NCBI RefSeq assembly: GCF_004115265.2
Contig: NC_046303.1
Span: forward strand, 1,198,501 to 1,262,500
Origin: Rhinolophus ferrumequinum
Taxonomy: Eukaryota; Chordata; Mammalia; Chiroptera; Rhinolophidae
Reading direction: 5' to 3'
Length of the DNA: 64,000 nt
This document shows, piece after piece, positions 36,501-46,259 of the stretch. A model generated the notes under the pieces. That model was given only the letters and a program-made list of their open reading frames with translations, made no database searches and had not been told where the DNA came from. Made by a program: the position numbers and the translations under genes. Each line of letters opens with the position of its first letter. Within the stretch, counting starts at the first letter, position 1.

Positions 36501-39500
36501 AAGGAGACACCAGGGGACGCTTTCCTGAGGGTGTTCTGGGGCTTGGGGTGTGCTCAGGGCAGGCAAGTGGGGCTCGACCAACCCTCGTCCCTCCCTCCAG
36601 GAGCTCTGCTGCCCTGCCTGAGGCTGGGTGACGTCACAGAGCAGTCCCAAGTCCCCCCTCTCCCCTTCCCTACAGGGACAGCTCACATGGAGCATGGGAG
36701 GGACGAGCAGTAGTTTTCAGCCTGTGCCCCCAAGGTCTGTGCCCTGGCCTCAGGGCCAGGGTGGTGGAGGCCGCCTGGGGGCACATTTACTTTCTAAGAA
36801 TGGGTTCTGCTACTTTTATAGTTTGAAAATTACTGGTAGACAGAATAAGAAAATGTCCAGCCAATAGGTATCTCTTTATGTTGAAAAAAACATGATGAAT
36901 GGATAAAGAAGATGTGGTACATACACACAATGGAATACTATTCTGCCATAAAAAAAGATGAAATAGTGCCATTTGCGACCATATGGATGGATCTTGAGAG
37001 TATTATGCTAAGTGAAATAAGTCAGACAGAAAAAGTAGAGAACCATATGACTTCACTCATTTGTGGGATATAAAATTGAAGACAACAAAGGAGCAAGACA
37101 AAGAAACAAAAACTCATAGACACAGACAACAGTTCAGTGGTTACCAGAGGGTAAGGGGGGGGGTGGGAGATGAAGGTAAATGGGGTCAAGTATATGGTGA
37201 TGGAAGGAGAACTGACTCCGGGTGGTGAACACACAATGGGATTTATAGATGATGTAATACACAATTGTACACCTGAAACCTATGTAACTTTACTAACAAT
37301 TGTCACCCCAATAAACTTTACTTAAAAAAACAAACAAGCAAAAAAATGTAAGCACTGCTTATCTAGCATTTTTTTTCCAATTTGTAGAACATCACGTGTC
37401 TACAATTTAGAACATACAAAACTTTTGAAGAGGTAAACACAGTTTAGTGTGTTTATAAGTTTTTGTTCTGTGCAAATATAGTAACAACACAGAGATCATG
37501 TCTACAGTCTTAATGTCTCCCTGCACTTCTCAAATCGTTAAGTCTGTTTTAGAATTCTTTTAATGGCTACGTAATTCTCCATTAAGGCATATGCTCTAAG
37601 GTGTTCAACCATTGGCCCATTTATCCTGTCTCTGTTGTTTTCCATTGTTTTAATCATAAATACTGAAAGCACTTCCCATTGTTTGTTTCCTTAAAGAATT
37701 GTCATAGAAGTAGAAATGGTTTTAGTCTTACAATTTTACAAAACATTTCAGCCTTTGGAACCACACCACAAAGCCCCACATATCAGAAAATCTCACTCAC
37801 TTTAAAAGTTCCAGTTGCTCTTTTGGCATCCAAAGTCGGGCCTGAAAGTAAAAAAGACAAATCAAATAGTTTTTTTTTCTTATTCACAAAGGGGAAAGAA
37901 CTCACACGTCCACTCTTGATGGACATGCGTGATGGGCGGGGCACATGGGGGTCCTCCAGAAGGCCTGCATCTTCTCAGCCTTCCTGGAAACACTTGTATT
38001 TGGAGGTGACGAGGTCACACCCATGTCTGTTTAGTGACGGAGGAGTGGCCTGTACTGGAGCTCTAAGATGGGTGTAACAAGCCCTGATTCTCAAGAGGGA
38101 AAATGCTGAGTGCCTTCAGAGGACATGCAAAGGAGGCGGAAGGGGCAAAATGTGTGAAATGGTGGAGGGGAGGGGTAAGGAGGGAAGGGGCGCACATCCA
38201 GGCATCCGAGGGCCGTGCTGAGGGGGCCCCTGCTCACCCTCTCAACAGTGAGGGGCCGTCCCCTTGCCACATGAGGGACTGGATTCCATTAGCAGTAGCC
38301 TCAGAAGAATTGCAGGCATTTAGCTGAACAGGACCACCTCGTGTTTCTACGGGTGGTGCAGGTCCAGGCTGAGCGCGGCCAGGGGCAGAGCTGCTCTGAC
38401 GGACATGCAGCCGGGGCCCCTGTGGAGGCGGCAGTGAGGAGGCCCACTCAGCGACGGGACAGCTGCCCACTCCCGCTGTCCGGCCCCAGCTACTCCCTCG
38501 GTGCCCCGAGCTCCATGTGCCCTGTGGCTTCCAGACTTTCCCACAAATGGCTGCAAGCCTAGCAGCTCAGAACAATAGAAATCTGTGGTCCTGACACCGG
38601 AAGTCCAGTCAGGGTGTCGGGAGGGCCACACAACCCTCTGAAGGCTCACAGGGAGACTCTCTTCCTGCCTCTTCCAGCATCTAGGGACCCCTGGCCCTCG
38701 GAGCTTCTGGCTGCATCACTCCAGGCTCTGCCACTTCGTCACACGGCCTTCTCCCCTGGTGTCTATACAAGGACACTGGTCACTGTATTGAAGGCCCATC
38801 TGGGAAACAGGATGATTTTATCTCAAGATCCCGAATTGCATCTTCGGAGTCTTTATCCAAATAAAAGTCAGGTTCTGGAGGTTAGGCTGTGGAATTCGCC
38901 TTTTGGGGGTCACCTTTCAGCCCACCACAGTGACCATCCGTATGTAATCTGGGAAATAATGCTCCATCCTCTGCTGGTAAATGTCCTTTGGTTTCGAGAC
39001 TGACTTGCTATCAGTGTGCTGCCCCAGAGCACATCTGCGAGAGGCCGTGGCAGTGGGGGGGTGCGGAGCACAGTGTGGAACAGAGAGCGCTGTGAGCCTG
39101 AGGTTTCTCCTGCCAAGCACTGACATTTCTCATGTGCGCTCCTAGGCGGTTTTCTTTGGACAGGGGTGTGGATTGGGAGTTTATTTTTGGTAGGAGTGAG
39201 TCTTCTAGTTTTTCAGTTTCTGTTTGTGTAAGTTTCCCAGTTTCTGTTTGTGTAAGTTTCCCGTCACTAGGGGCAGTATTTTCAATTTGCTGCTTTTTTC
39301 TGTCCTGGCCTTAAAAGGACATACACAGAATGGTCCTTCATTCATTTGCTTCTAAGTGAATTTGAGAGTTCTTGAAAAGTAACATTTTCCAGATTTAAAA
39401 GCATTTTTTATTTTGCCTTGTTTCCAGAGCTCAGGTGGCTTCCACTATCGGAACAAATATGATATTTGTTTTATTCAGGTCATGTTGACTGAGACCCAAA

Positions 39501-41753
39501 GTTTTATGCCTTAGAACATGGCTCCCGGAATCTGAGCTGGGACAAACTGGATGCAAGTTGTTCAAAAACACCTTTACTTTTTTCTTCCTTTACAAAAACT
39601 CCCACCAGATACCTCACTTTAAACTGTACAGCTTCTAGGTGAATCCTAGGAGGTCCAATGGTTGTAGACTGTGCCCCTGAGTAAGCGTGGTGCTCTGTGA
39701 AGGCTGCAGACAGAAACCAGTTAAATGCTGGAGCAAGTCTTTTGCAGTCGTGGGTTTAAGCTGCTCATCGTGACAGTGATTATATGGTTGCTGAGGCTGT
39801 ACCTCGCGTGACAATAACACTGTGTCCTCAGCATAAGCAGCAAACAACTCAGACTGGCAGACACAGTGTCAGCAAAGTCTGGGCTCGAATTTCAGCTCTA
39901 GAACTTACAGCTGAGCTGCCTCGGGCACACACACACTCATTTCCTTAATTGTTCTGACCCAGCTTCCCAATCAATAAATGGATTCAGTAATGCTCTTATT
40001 AAGGATCGTTTTAAGGATGGAGTAACATGTGCATTCAGTGTGCCTACAGTCACTTCTAGTCCATAGTTGTGATCCTCCCCTTCTTGGCGGTGGAGGAGAT
40101 GGGGACACACATCTAGCTTTTGGAAAGCAGTATTAAGTCACTCAGTTTCCCTATGAAAAGGTCACCTAAAATTGTGAATATTCTTTATCCTAACAATTGT
40201 GAATTGTTTATCCTTCTTTTAGGAATTTATCCTCAGTAAAAAATCAAGGATGGGTGAAAAGATTTAGCAACAAGGAAGTTTATGTTTATAATATTGAAAA
40301 ATTGCAAGCGATTCAATTGTTTGGAAGTATTCATTGAATATATCATTCACAGGATTGTTAGCCATAAAATGCTGTTGTAAAATAATATGTAAAGATGGGG
40401 AGCGTGTTTAAAATCTGTTTTTAATTTAATGAAAAGCAGCCATAAAGTCATTTCTAAAGTGTGTAGCTCAGGATCTGTCCAGAGGTGACATAGAAGCAAG
40501 TCACAGTCAGTTGTAGGTGGTTTCTAACAGAGCCCTCTTCTGAGTGAAAATCAGAGTAACTTGTCAGTAATGAAATGACCAGAGTGAAACCATATCCTCA
40601 TGAAAAATATTGGCATTAGATGAAGTCACTTAATGGAACTCTGGTCCCTACGTTATTTCTATTAGCTATTCACTTGCAAAACAAAAATAACATTGCAAGT
40701 TGGACTCACCTTGTAGTGTGTTAAATTTTAAATGAATGGCAGACAAAATGATTTACTAAAACATTACCTGGTAATGATAAAGCCTTGAACTATATTCTGT
40801 AATTGCAGCATAAAATCGTCTGGATTTCTGAGGAAACTCTGTTTTCGTAAACCACATGTGATTTCTAAATCCTGTTAAAGAAAAGACCAACTCTGATTAA
40901 AGAAACATTTATGTATCTGAAAACATTTATGAGATATTCTACATGAACTAATAGGAATTTCTCTAAGCATGGAGAGTGTATATATTCATTCTTAAAAAGA
41001 ATATTAGACCCTTGGGTGACAATATGGATAATGGTAGCATAGGGTGCTCTAAAAAAAATCTGTCCTCTATTGAAACAACCACAAGATGGCAGAGATTAAC
41101 AGGATCAACTTTTTTAAAATTCTGAAATCTCCAAAATTTACAGCAACCAGAAGACTGAAGAAAAGAGCAGATTTTTTTTTGGTAAGAGAGCAGTATGGCA
41201 CTTTCGCTCACCTGCCTAGCACCTCCCATTCCCCAGCATGGTAGGGACGGTAGTCACATTCCTGACACAGCTCTCTGGAGCCAGTGGGCTAACACAGGCC
41301 TTGTTCTAAATGCTGTGGCTGTGAGTTTTGACCTGCCCACTGTTCCCCTGATTAGCTAGTGCAGAGGCGGACCTTTGTTTTATTCCATTCCCTTGGGCTA
41401 GAATTGTTTTCTGGGAGACTGCCATGTCTGTTGAAAGATTTAAAGTCATAAACTGGCCATGCCCACCTGAGCAAAGGACAGTGAATGAGGCAAGTGGCAG
41501 ACAGACCCAAAAGCATGGGAGGGAGAAGGCAGAGGAGAAAGTCTCTTGTGGGGATAAGGGCTTGGGAAGGAAAAAGAAATGCAGTGAGCATGCTCAGAAA
41601 AGATCCTAGAGAGACTCTGGGGGTACAGCTTGGGCGGGTCTGTTGGCTCCAGGCAGGCAGGAGGTGAAGGCTAAGGCAGAGTTGTGGGTGGCTCAGCTTA
41701 GCCTTGAAAGAGTGCCCAGCTTAGAGCCAAGCAGTCAAGACTGGAAGAGTAGT

Positions 41754-41816
<63 letters not shown>

Positions 41817-44800
41817 AATCCCTATCTCCCTATCTTCCTTCCTTCTCGTTGACTCCAATAAGTCTCTGTCAGGTCATTTGCTGACCACTGAGATATCAGA
41901 ACTGTGACTATCACTAAAATGACTGCAGCCGTCAAAAAGCAGTAACAGCAATCCCTGGGAAAAGGGAAAAATATGATTTCCAGTTACCACATTATGATAT
42001 TGAAATGCCCATTTTCCGATACAAAATTAGAAGGCATAGGAAAAAAAATGGAAAAAAAAAACACAAAAAAATCCAGGAAAGTACTGCCCATTAAAGGGGG
42101 AGAAAAATGACTGACACCATCCCTGAGGAAGCCCAAACATTGGACTTACTAGACAAAAACTCTAAATGAAAAACTTTAAATATGCTCAAAAAGTAAAAGA
42201 AGCCATGGGTAAAGAACTAAAGAAAACCTAAGAAATGATGTGTGAATGAAATTAGAATATCAATGGAGAAATTATAAAAGGAACCAAATATAAACTCTGG
42301 AGCTGAAAAGTACAAAAGAAAGTACAATGAAAAGTACAACTGAAATAAATAAATAAATAAACAAACAAAAATGCTTCAGAGGGGCTTGACAGTAGATTTG
42401 AGCAGGCAGAAGAAAGAATCAATGAACTCAAAGATAGGACAATTCAAATTATTGAATCTGAACAGGAAAAGCATACAGAAAAAAGGAAAAAAGAGCCTAA
42501 GTGACCTGCAGGACACCATCTAACATATTAGTGTACACATTATGGGAGTCTCAGAAGAAGAGAGAGAAAAAGGCAGAAAAAATATTGGAAGAAATAATGA
42601 CTGAAAAGTTCCCAAAATGATGAAAAGCATAAATCTACACATCCAAGAAGCTCAACAAACTTTAACAAGGATAAAGTTAGAGAGACTTAGACCAAGACAC
42701 ACTATAATCAATCAGTCAAAAACCAAAGACGGAGAATCTTGAAAGCAGCAAGAGAAGTACTACTTGTCCTGCAGAAGGAGTCCTCAATGCGACCATCATC
42801 ATATTTGTCATCAGAAACCATGAAAGCCAGAAGGTAATGGGGTGACACATTTAACATGCTGAAAGGAAAAGAACTCTGCTGTAAGGGTCATTACTTAGTG
42901 AGACTCACCTATAAGAAGCAAAATCACTATAAACACCATACTTATGATGATCTTCCATGATCGAGTCAACCTAAAAAGAATAGAAACAAAAGGAATTCAA
43001 CAGTACATTACCATGAATCTTGAATTTGAACTTTAACCGCTACAATCAAGCCAACAAATGTGCTTATTCTAGGTTGAATTTGTGAATTAATTCCTAATCC
43101 ATTATCTTTGACAATGACAGAAGATAGTTTTCAGGATGGTATATATATGTGTGTGTGTGTATATATATATTCATCCATACATAGATACCCCTCACTTTCA
43201 CCCACATTACTGTTACGCATTTTTATATGTGTATGGATGGTGCCTTTTCATAGATGCACAAATACTTATGAAGTAGACAACAAAGGAGGTTATCCTTGAG
43301 GTCTGGATGTAGAATGAACTAAAAACCAAAGTTGGAGTCCGATTTTGTGGAAATTAGGTATTAAGCTAAAGAACTATGACGATGAACAACTATGTGTTAA
43401 AATTCTCTAACTTAATCATATCCTCCTTGTCCACTTTTTATTGCCAAATAGCACACATGTAGGAAAGGGCACAAACCATAATTGCACAGCTCAGTGCACC
43501 TTCAAAGATGAACTACCCACGGAATCTCAGCCAGGACAGGACAAGCACACCTGCAGCCCTCTCCGCCCCCATCAGACCCTGTACTTCCCACCCCTGAAGG
43601 TTACCTCCCTCACGAGCCCTGTCCCCATTGACTAGGCCAGCCTGGTCTTGAACTTCTCTAAACAGAACGGGGTGTGTGGCTGTTTTGCTCAGCATGTCCG
43701 AGAATCACCACGCTCTCTGGCTGTGTGGTGTAGTTGCTTCCTTCTCACTACTGTATCCATCCTGGTGTGATGGGCGGCAGGGGCTATGATAAACACGCCA
43801 TTGTAAATATTCTCATCCTCAGCGGTACTGTGACACTCCCGTACGTATCTCTGATGAACACACGAGGTGTGCCCCCAAGACAGGAACTGCTGGGTCACGG
43901 CTGTGCGTGTATTTTGCCTCAGCAGATCCTGCCACACAGTTTTACAGAGTGGTTGCAACTAAGTTTTTACACACAGCTCTCTAAAGGAAAAAGAAAAGCA
44001 AATGGCTAAGAGAGGCTGATCAGAAACTAAGACAGGAGACTAGGAGCTTCTGGACAAACTTGGCAAACAAAAGCTTTCTACTTAAAGCATCTGTAAGACC
44101 AGGTTAGAGGGGATCGCCCATTAATTGCAGATGACAAGTTGGTGGAGAAGAAGCGCTGGGTCACAGTTCAGAGAGCGGGAGATGCTGGGGCTGGAGGCCC
44201 CGCAGGCCACTCCCGCAGTATGGGCTTCCGGTTTCCTCTGGTGTCCATCAGCTGAGGGGCACGGTTCCCTGCTCCAGGTCCACGAAGAACGGCCACGGAA
44301 GTGACCTGACATCTGGAATCTCCTCCATTTGTACTTAAATATGTGCACGTCTTTACATTGTGTTTTTTCTTTAAGTTCATGTGCAATTGACAGTAAACAG
44401 ATTACAACATTAATTGTTTCCAGTTAGCTAACCAAGTGATGTGCACATGTGCTCTGTCAGCGGTGTTGCCGCTTGTGGCTGTGACACTGCCTCTGTAGCA
44501 GCAGATCAGAGCGCTGCTGGACAGTGGACCAGGCTTCCGAGGAACCACCCCGCCCCCACACAGACGCTTCAAGTAGCTTATCTCCCAAACATGGCATGGT
44601 GCCTGCTGGCCGTCCAGGGTTGTGACTGTGCTAAAAGCCACTGAGAAGCACTTATCTTCCTGCCAGGGCCCTGCACTCTTGAAACCCCCCTATCCTGCCC
44701 CCCCACATGGGGGCCCACTGTCTAAAGGGAGTTATCCAAAGGTCATTACAACCCAGGAGATCCTCCCAATGGGCTGATTACAGGCAGATTCCCAGGTTAC

Positions 44801-45692
44801 CTCTCACCAAAGGTGAGTAAGGTTTGTGACAAAACCCTGCTGTCAGGCCGGGCTTTGCAAAGCCCCTCTGGGCTTCGGCCGCCTGTGGGTTTCTGCCTCT
44901 GTGGGAGCTGCTTCTCTCTGAGGGTGTGGCTTTCACACAGTCAGCTCTTCTTGTGTGACAACTCCCTAGCACTCTGTGGATGTTTCTGGGCCAGCCTCAC
45001 AGTTTCCCCTGGGAAGGCTGTTTTTTTTCCCGTTTTGCTTTCCCAGCAGGCAGCACAGAGGGGACAGGCAAGGGGCTTGGGCCTTTGGCCCTCCTGAGTG
45101 GCCAGCGTGTCCCTGTTGCCTCCTTGCAGGCGATTCCACACACACTCAGGTGACAGGAGCCCCACTCATTTCACACTGCAGGCCACTCCCACCCAAGGAT
45201 ATAGGACACGCCAAGCTGTCTGCAGCCCTGCACCACTGCCAAGCACGCAGCCCTCAGAGGGACGCCCTGGTGGGAAATGGCGCTGAGGCTGGAAGGTGAC
45301 AGCCATCTCGCTGCGCTGAGGTCCAGGCTCCTGAAAGGGGGCTTCCCTTCCTGATCTTTGTCACCTGCCCCCGTAATTAATCTCAGTGCCCGGAACAGAA
45401 AGAAGACGGCCTGCCACTGTAAGGTCTGTGAGCAGGATAAACCTTCAGAAGCAAGCGTTTGCAAATGATTTCCTCTGAGAAGGAGAGACATTCTCACTGG
45501 GTCATTTTCCAAGTAAACAGAGCACCTGAGACTACTGGCAGGGGACTCATTCTGCAAAGTCACACACCCGCTGGAGTCCGGGTCCTCGCGCCCCGGCAGC
45601 AAAGCCTGGACACTGGCGCTGCTGCCGCCTTCTTCTTCTGGGTGGCCCCTGAAAATCAGGGCGCCCCGAGGCAGCTTCAGCCTTCCACTCAT
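24471..45692 (-). CDS. SUN3: SUN3, SUN domain-containing protein 3, complete coding span, 10 coding exons
   Basis: SUN3 is a single-pass inner-nuclear-envelope protein that pairs with KASH proteins to form LINC complexes; in mammals it is known mainly from testis, around the spermatid manchette. Ten minus-strand exons (45568-45692, 42909-42970, 40768-40871, 37801-37841, 36156-36327, 35034-35118, 30733-30848, 29455-29622, 25559-25651, 24471-24590) join in phase into 1086 bases, or 361 residues (human about 357 from memory). Visible parts are a short variable N-terminus (1-42), a hydrophobic segment at about 49-67 (IIISMVFIVILLLI), a coiled-coil region at about 95-190, and a C-terminal SUN domain from about 200. 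Cys243 in PGKCWAF matches the cysteine SUN proteins use to bond KASH peptides. Cys297 and Cys347 could form the cation-loop disulfide. Any non-coding first exon was not found. Confidence 0.95.
25559..25651 (-). CDS. SUN3: SUN3 coding exon 9 (SUN domain)
   Basis: The acceptor is a T-run then ATAG and the donor is GTAATG. It encodes GSLKQCGGEEVFLGQF to TVQTFELQ (292-322), with Cys297 a likely disulfide partner of Cys347. Confidence 0.95.
25885..25993. repeat. Degenerate (GATA)n repeat
   Basis: Interrupted GATA/TAGATA units followed by a clean GATAGATAGATAGATAG at about 25976-25992, in the intron between SUN3 coding exons 8 and 9. Confidence 0.85.
27609..27911 (+). mobile_element. tRNA-derived SINE, VES-like, with target-site duplication
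   Basis: It begins GCCGGCCCGGTGGCTCAGG, with an A box (GTGGCTCAGGTGGTT) and B boxes (GGTTCGATTCC, twice), and ends in an A-rich tail after AATAAA units. The 11-base direct repeat AAAAGACTATT lies at 27598-27608 and 27912-27922, a clean target-site duplication. The element family points to a bat, by memory of rhinolophoid sequences. It sits in the SUN3 intron between coding exons 8 and 9. Confidence 0.88.
28040..28970 (+). mobile_element. Old L1 (L1M-type) 3' part
   Basis: Diverged L1 ORF2 tail and 3' UTR (ACAGCAGTGTTGTTCACAACG, AATGGACTATTAGTCAGCAA) ending in ATTATATCGCAATAAAAAAG. Much more decayed than the copy at 36886. Confidence 0.85.
29255..29395 (-). mobile_element. MIR-like fragment, reversed
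   Basis: AATTTGTAGATGACAAAGCAGAG and TAAGTGACCTCACTG resemble antisense MIR. Weak. Confidence 0.45.
29455..29622 (-). CDS. SUN3: SUN3 coding exon 8 (SUN domain core)
   Basis: The acceptor is CTTTGTAG and the donor GTGAGA. It encodes 56 residues (236-291), PDVHPGKCWAFPGSQGH to SSAPKDFSVY. It holds the conserved cysteine at 243 and the TAVTMEHIS strand. Confidence 0.96.
29860..30122. repeat. Imperfect GGT/GAT trinucleotide array
   Basis: Degenerate (GGT)/(GAT) repeats in the SUN3 intron about 240 bases upstream of the exon 8 acceptor. On the minus (transcript) strand it reads as CAC/ATC and yields a 96-codon poly-His frame without other coding signs. Confidence 0.92.
30733..30848 (-). CDS. 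SUN3: SUN3 coding exon 7 (SUN domain start)
   Basis: The acceptor is AATTTTAG and the donor GTAAAA. It encodes ASIIEAGTSESY to YEMPPDIILQ (198-235), the first strands of the SUN domain. Confidence 0.95.
31382..31442. repeat. Short tandem repeat of TTTTTACAAAAGACATTC
   Basis: Three near copies of TTTTTACAAAAGA with small spacers, in the SUN3 intron between coding exons 6 and 7. Confidence 0.8.
31565..31755. mobile_element. Palindromic MITE-type DNA transposon (MER53-like)
   Basis: The arms GGTTGCCAGATTTAGCAAG and its inverted counterpart near 31740 enclose AAATTTGAATTTCAGATAAAC and its complement GTTTGCCTGAAATTCAAATTT, making the element nearly palindromic. The name MER53 is from memory. It lies in the SUN3 intron between coding exons 6 and 7. 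Confidence 0.75.
31970..34120 (-). mobile_element. Old antisense L1, 3' UTR and ORF2
   Basis: Begins with the antisense L1 tail (AGCTTTATTGAGATATAATT) and continues through reverse-complement 3' UTR and ORF2 to about 34120, just before the minisatellite. It is in sense with SUN3 transcription. Confidence 0.85.
34190..34810. repeat. 31-bp GC-rich minisatellite (about 20 units)
   Basis: A tandem array with unit GCCGCCTTTCCCCAGGCCCC plus AGGTGTGGGGT, 31 bases. Variant units of about 30-33 bases carry CCCGGG or GCACCCGGG. It sits in the SUN3 intron between coding exons 6 and 7, about 225 bases downstream of exon 6 in transcript sense. Because 31 is not a multiple of 3, open frames of 200-250 codons appear on both strands with repeated peptides; these are artefacts. 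Confidence 0.95.
35034..35118 (-). CDS. SUN3: SUN3 coding exon 6
   Basis: The acceptor is TTGTACAG and the donor GTGAGT. It encodes EMANLVNYVLKKLREDQ to ADYALKSA (169-196) and the first base of Gly197. LREDQ-x(2)-MADYALKSAG is the helix before the SUN fold. Confidence 0.95.
36156..36327 (-). CDS. SUN3: SUN3 coding exon 5 (coiled coil)
   Basis: The acceptor is GTTTACAG and the donor GTGCAG, which is weak. It encodes 57 residues (112-168), KESQALENNFREILFLIEQI onward, with heptad-like hydrophobic spacing, then a polar variable tail (HNHSWNADGDSSEAQ) before the donor. Confidence 0.92.
36886..37330 (+). mobile_element. L1 3' end (ORF2 tail and 3' UTR)
   Basis: Typical L1 ORF2 tail (GGAATACTATTCTGCCATAA, ATGGATGGATCTTGAGAG) then 3' UTR ending in CAATAAACTTTACTTAAAAA. 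It is 5'-truncated and the least degraded L1 in the window. It lies in the intron between SUN3 coding exons 4 and 5. Confidence 0.9.
37480..37740 (-). mobile_element. Antisense L1ME-like fragment
   Basis: Reverse complement of L1 3' region (TTTTAATGGCTACGTAATTC, then ACCATTGGCCCATTTATCC). It lies about 60 bases from SUN3 coding exon 4. Confidence 0.7.
37801..37841 (-). CDS. SUN3: SUN3 coding exon 4
   Basis: A 41-base exon with acceptor TTTCAG and donor GTGAGT. It encodes ARLWMPKEQLELL (98-110) and two bases of Lys111, at the start of the coiled coil. Confidence 0.92.
38530..38935 (+). mobile_element. MLT1-type LTR fossil (ERVL-MaLR)
   Basis: Follows the MLT1 order: AGCTCAGAACAATAGAAATC, TCTGAAGGCTCACAGGGAG, ACAAGGACACTGGTCACTG and TTTTGGGGGTCACCTTTCAG. 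A solo LTR, old and decayed, in the intron between SUN3 coding exons 3 and 4. Confidence 0.75.
39203..39262. repeat. 24-bp tandem duplication
   Basis: CAGTTTCTGTTTGTGTAAG followed by TTTCC is repeated twice back to back, in the SUN3 intron between coding exons 3 and 4. Confidence 0.85.
39860..40075 (+). mobile_element. MIR SINE
   Basis: GGGCTCGAATTTCAGCTCTA then CTCATTTCCTTAATTG and AATGGATTCAGTAATGC follow the MIR consensus order. Between SUN3 coding exons 3 and 4. Confidence 0.75.
40768..40871 (-). CDS. SUN3: SUN3 coding exon 3
   Basis: The acceptor is TTTAACAG and the donor GTAATG. It encodes 64-97, FRNHMWFTKTEFPQKSRR to SSRLYHYQ, the first lumenal residues after the membrane; PQKSR and SRLY-x-YQ match human SUN3 as recalled. 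Confidence 0.93.
41050..42875 (+). mobile_element. Old L1/HAL1-like element, 5' region and ORF1
   Basis: Sense-strand L1-like sequence with ORF1-type coiled-coil words (GAAAGAATCAATGAACTCAAAG, TCCAAGAAGCTCAACAAAC, AATCTTGAAAGCAGCAAGAG). It is interrupted by the TCTA microsatellite and ends about 35 bases from SUN3 coding exon 2. Confidence 0.8.
41754..41815. repeat. (TCTA)n microsatellite
   Basis: About 14-15 near-perfect TCTA units within the L1-like block at 41050-42875, between SUN3 coding exons 2 and 3. The purity suggests it is polymorphic. Confidence 0.95.
42909..42970 (-). CDS. SUN3: SUN3 coding exon 2 (membrane span)
   Basis: The acceptor is TTTTTAG and the donor GTGAGT. It encodes LTRSWKIIISMVFIVILLLI (43-62), the transmembrane segment that places the N-terminus in the nucleus and the SUN domain in the perinuclear space. 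An L1 remnant ends within about 35 bases of its donor. Confidence 0.92.
43139..43172. repeat. (AT)n(GT)n(AT)n microsatellite
   Basis: Short compound dinucleotide repeat in the first coding intron of SUN3. Confidence 0.85.
43440..43980 (-). mobile_element. Antisense L1M-like fragment
   Basis: Matches the L1 3' UTR pattern in reverse (GAACAGAACGGGGTGTGTGG... GGAACTGCTGGGTCACGG... CAGTTTTACAGAGTGGTTGC). Strongly diverged. Confidence 0.65.
45568..45692 (-). CDS. SUN3: SUN3 coding exon 1 (start codon)
   Basis: The ATG is at 45692-45690. It encodes MSGRLKLPRGALIFRG through DPDSS (41 residues) plus two bases of Gly42. It aligns with the human start as I recall it (MSGKTKARRAAMFFRR), including the SAS-x(2)-ALL block, and phase fits the next exon exactly. 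The donor, GTGTGT, is weak. This is the least conserved part of the protein, so it is the least certain SUN3 exon. Confidence 0.82.
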
Positions 45693-46259
45693 CCCCCCAG
45701 TGACAGGTCACCGGGAGAGGGACAACACCACAGGTTTTCTCTCTCTTGTGGGAGACATGACACTACACATAGGGGGTCAGGTTGGGGTGGGCTTTCTGTC
45801 GTCTTCACGAGTGTTTCTCCTTCGAGGCGGAGCCCAAGTGGACAAATCCTGTGCCTTGATGCTCTGTTGCATCACCCTTCTGTGACGCGTCATAATGGCA
45901 CAGTGCCCGTGTCACCGGGCCACGTCTCCACCCGACTGGCACATGGTCCTGTCTGTGTTGACAGCTTTACTGCACCACCTTCCAAATCTGCCCTGTAGTA
46001 TGAATGCCCCATACCTACTACTCTGCTGTAACAAATCAATCTTTTTCTGGATTTGCTTCAGAACTTTCTAAAAAATAAAATATGCCCACTACAGTGGACG
46101 ACCCCAAAATATCATTCCCCAAAGTCTCTTTTCTTTCCCACAGATAGCTACAATCTAAAAATCAGCATATGTAATTCCCATGTGGTTTCTGGATTTTACC
46201 ACATAAATATGTATCCATAAATAATGTAACAACCTGTTTGTGCTTTAAACTTAAATGAC

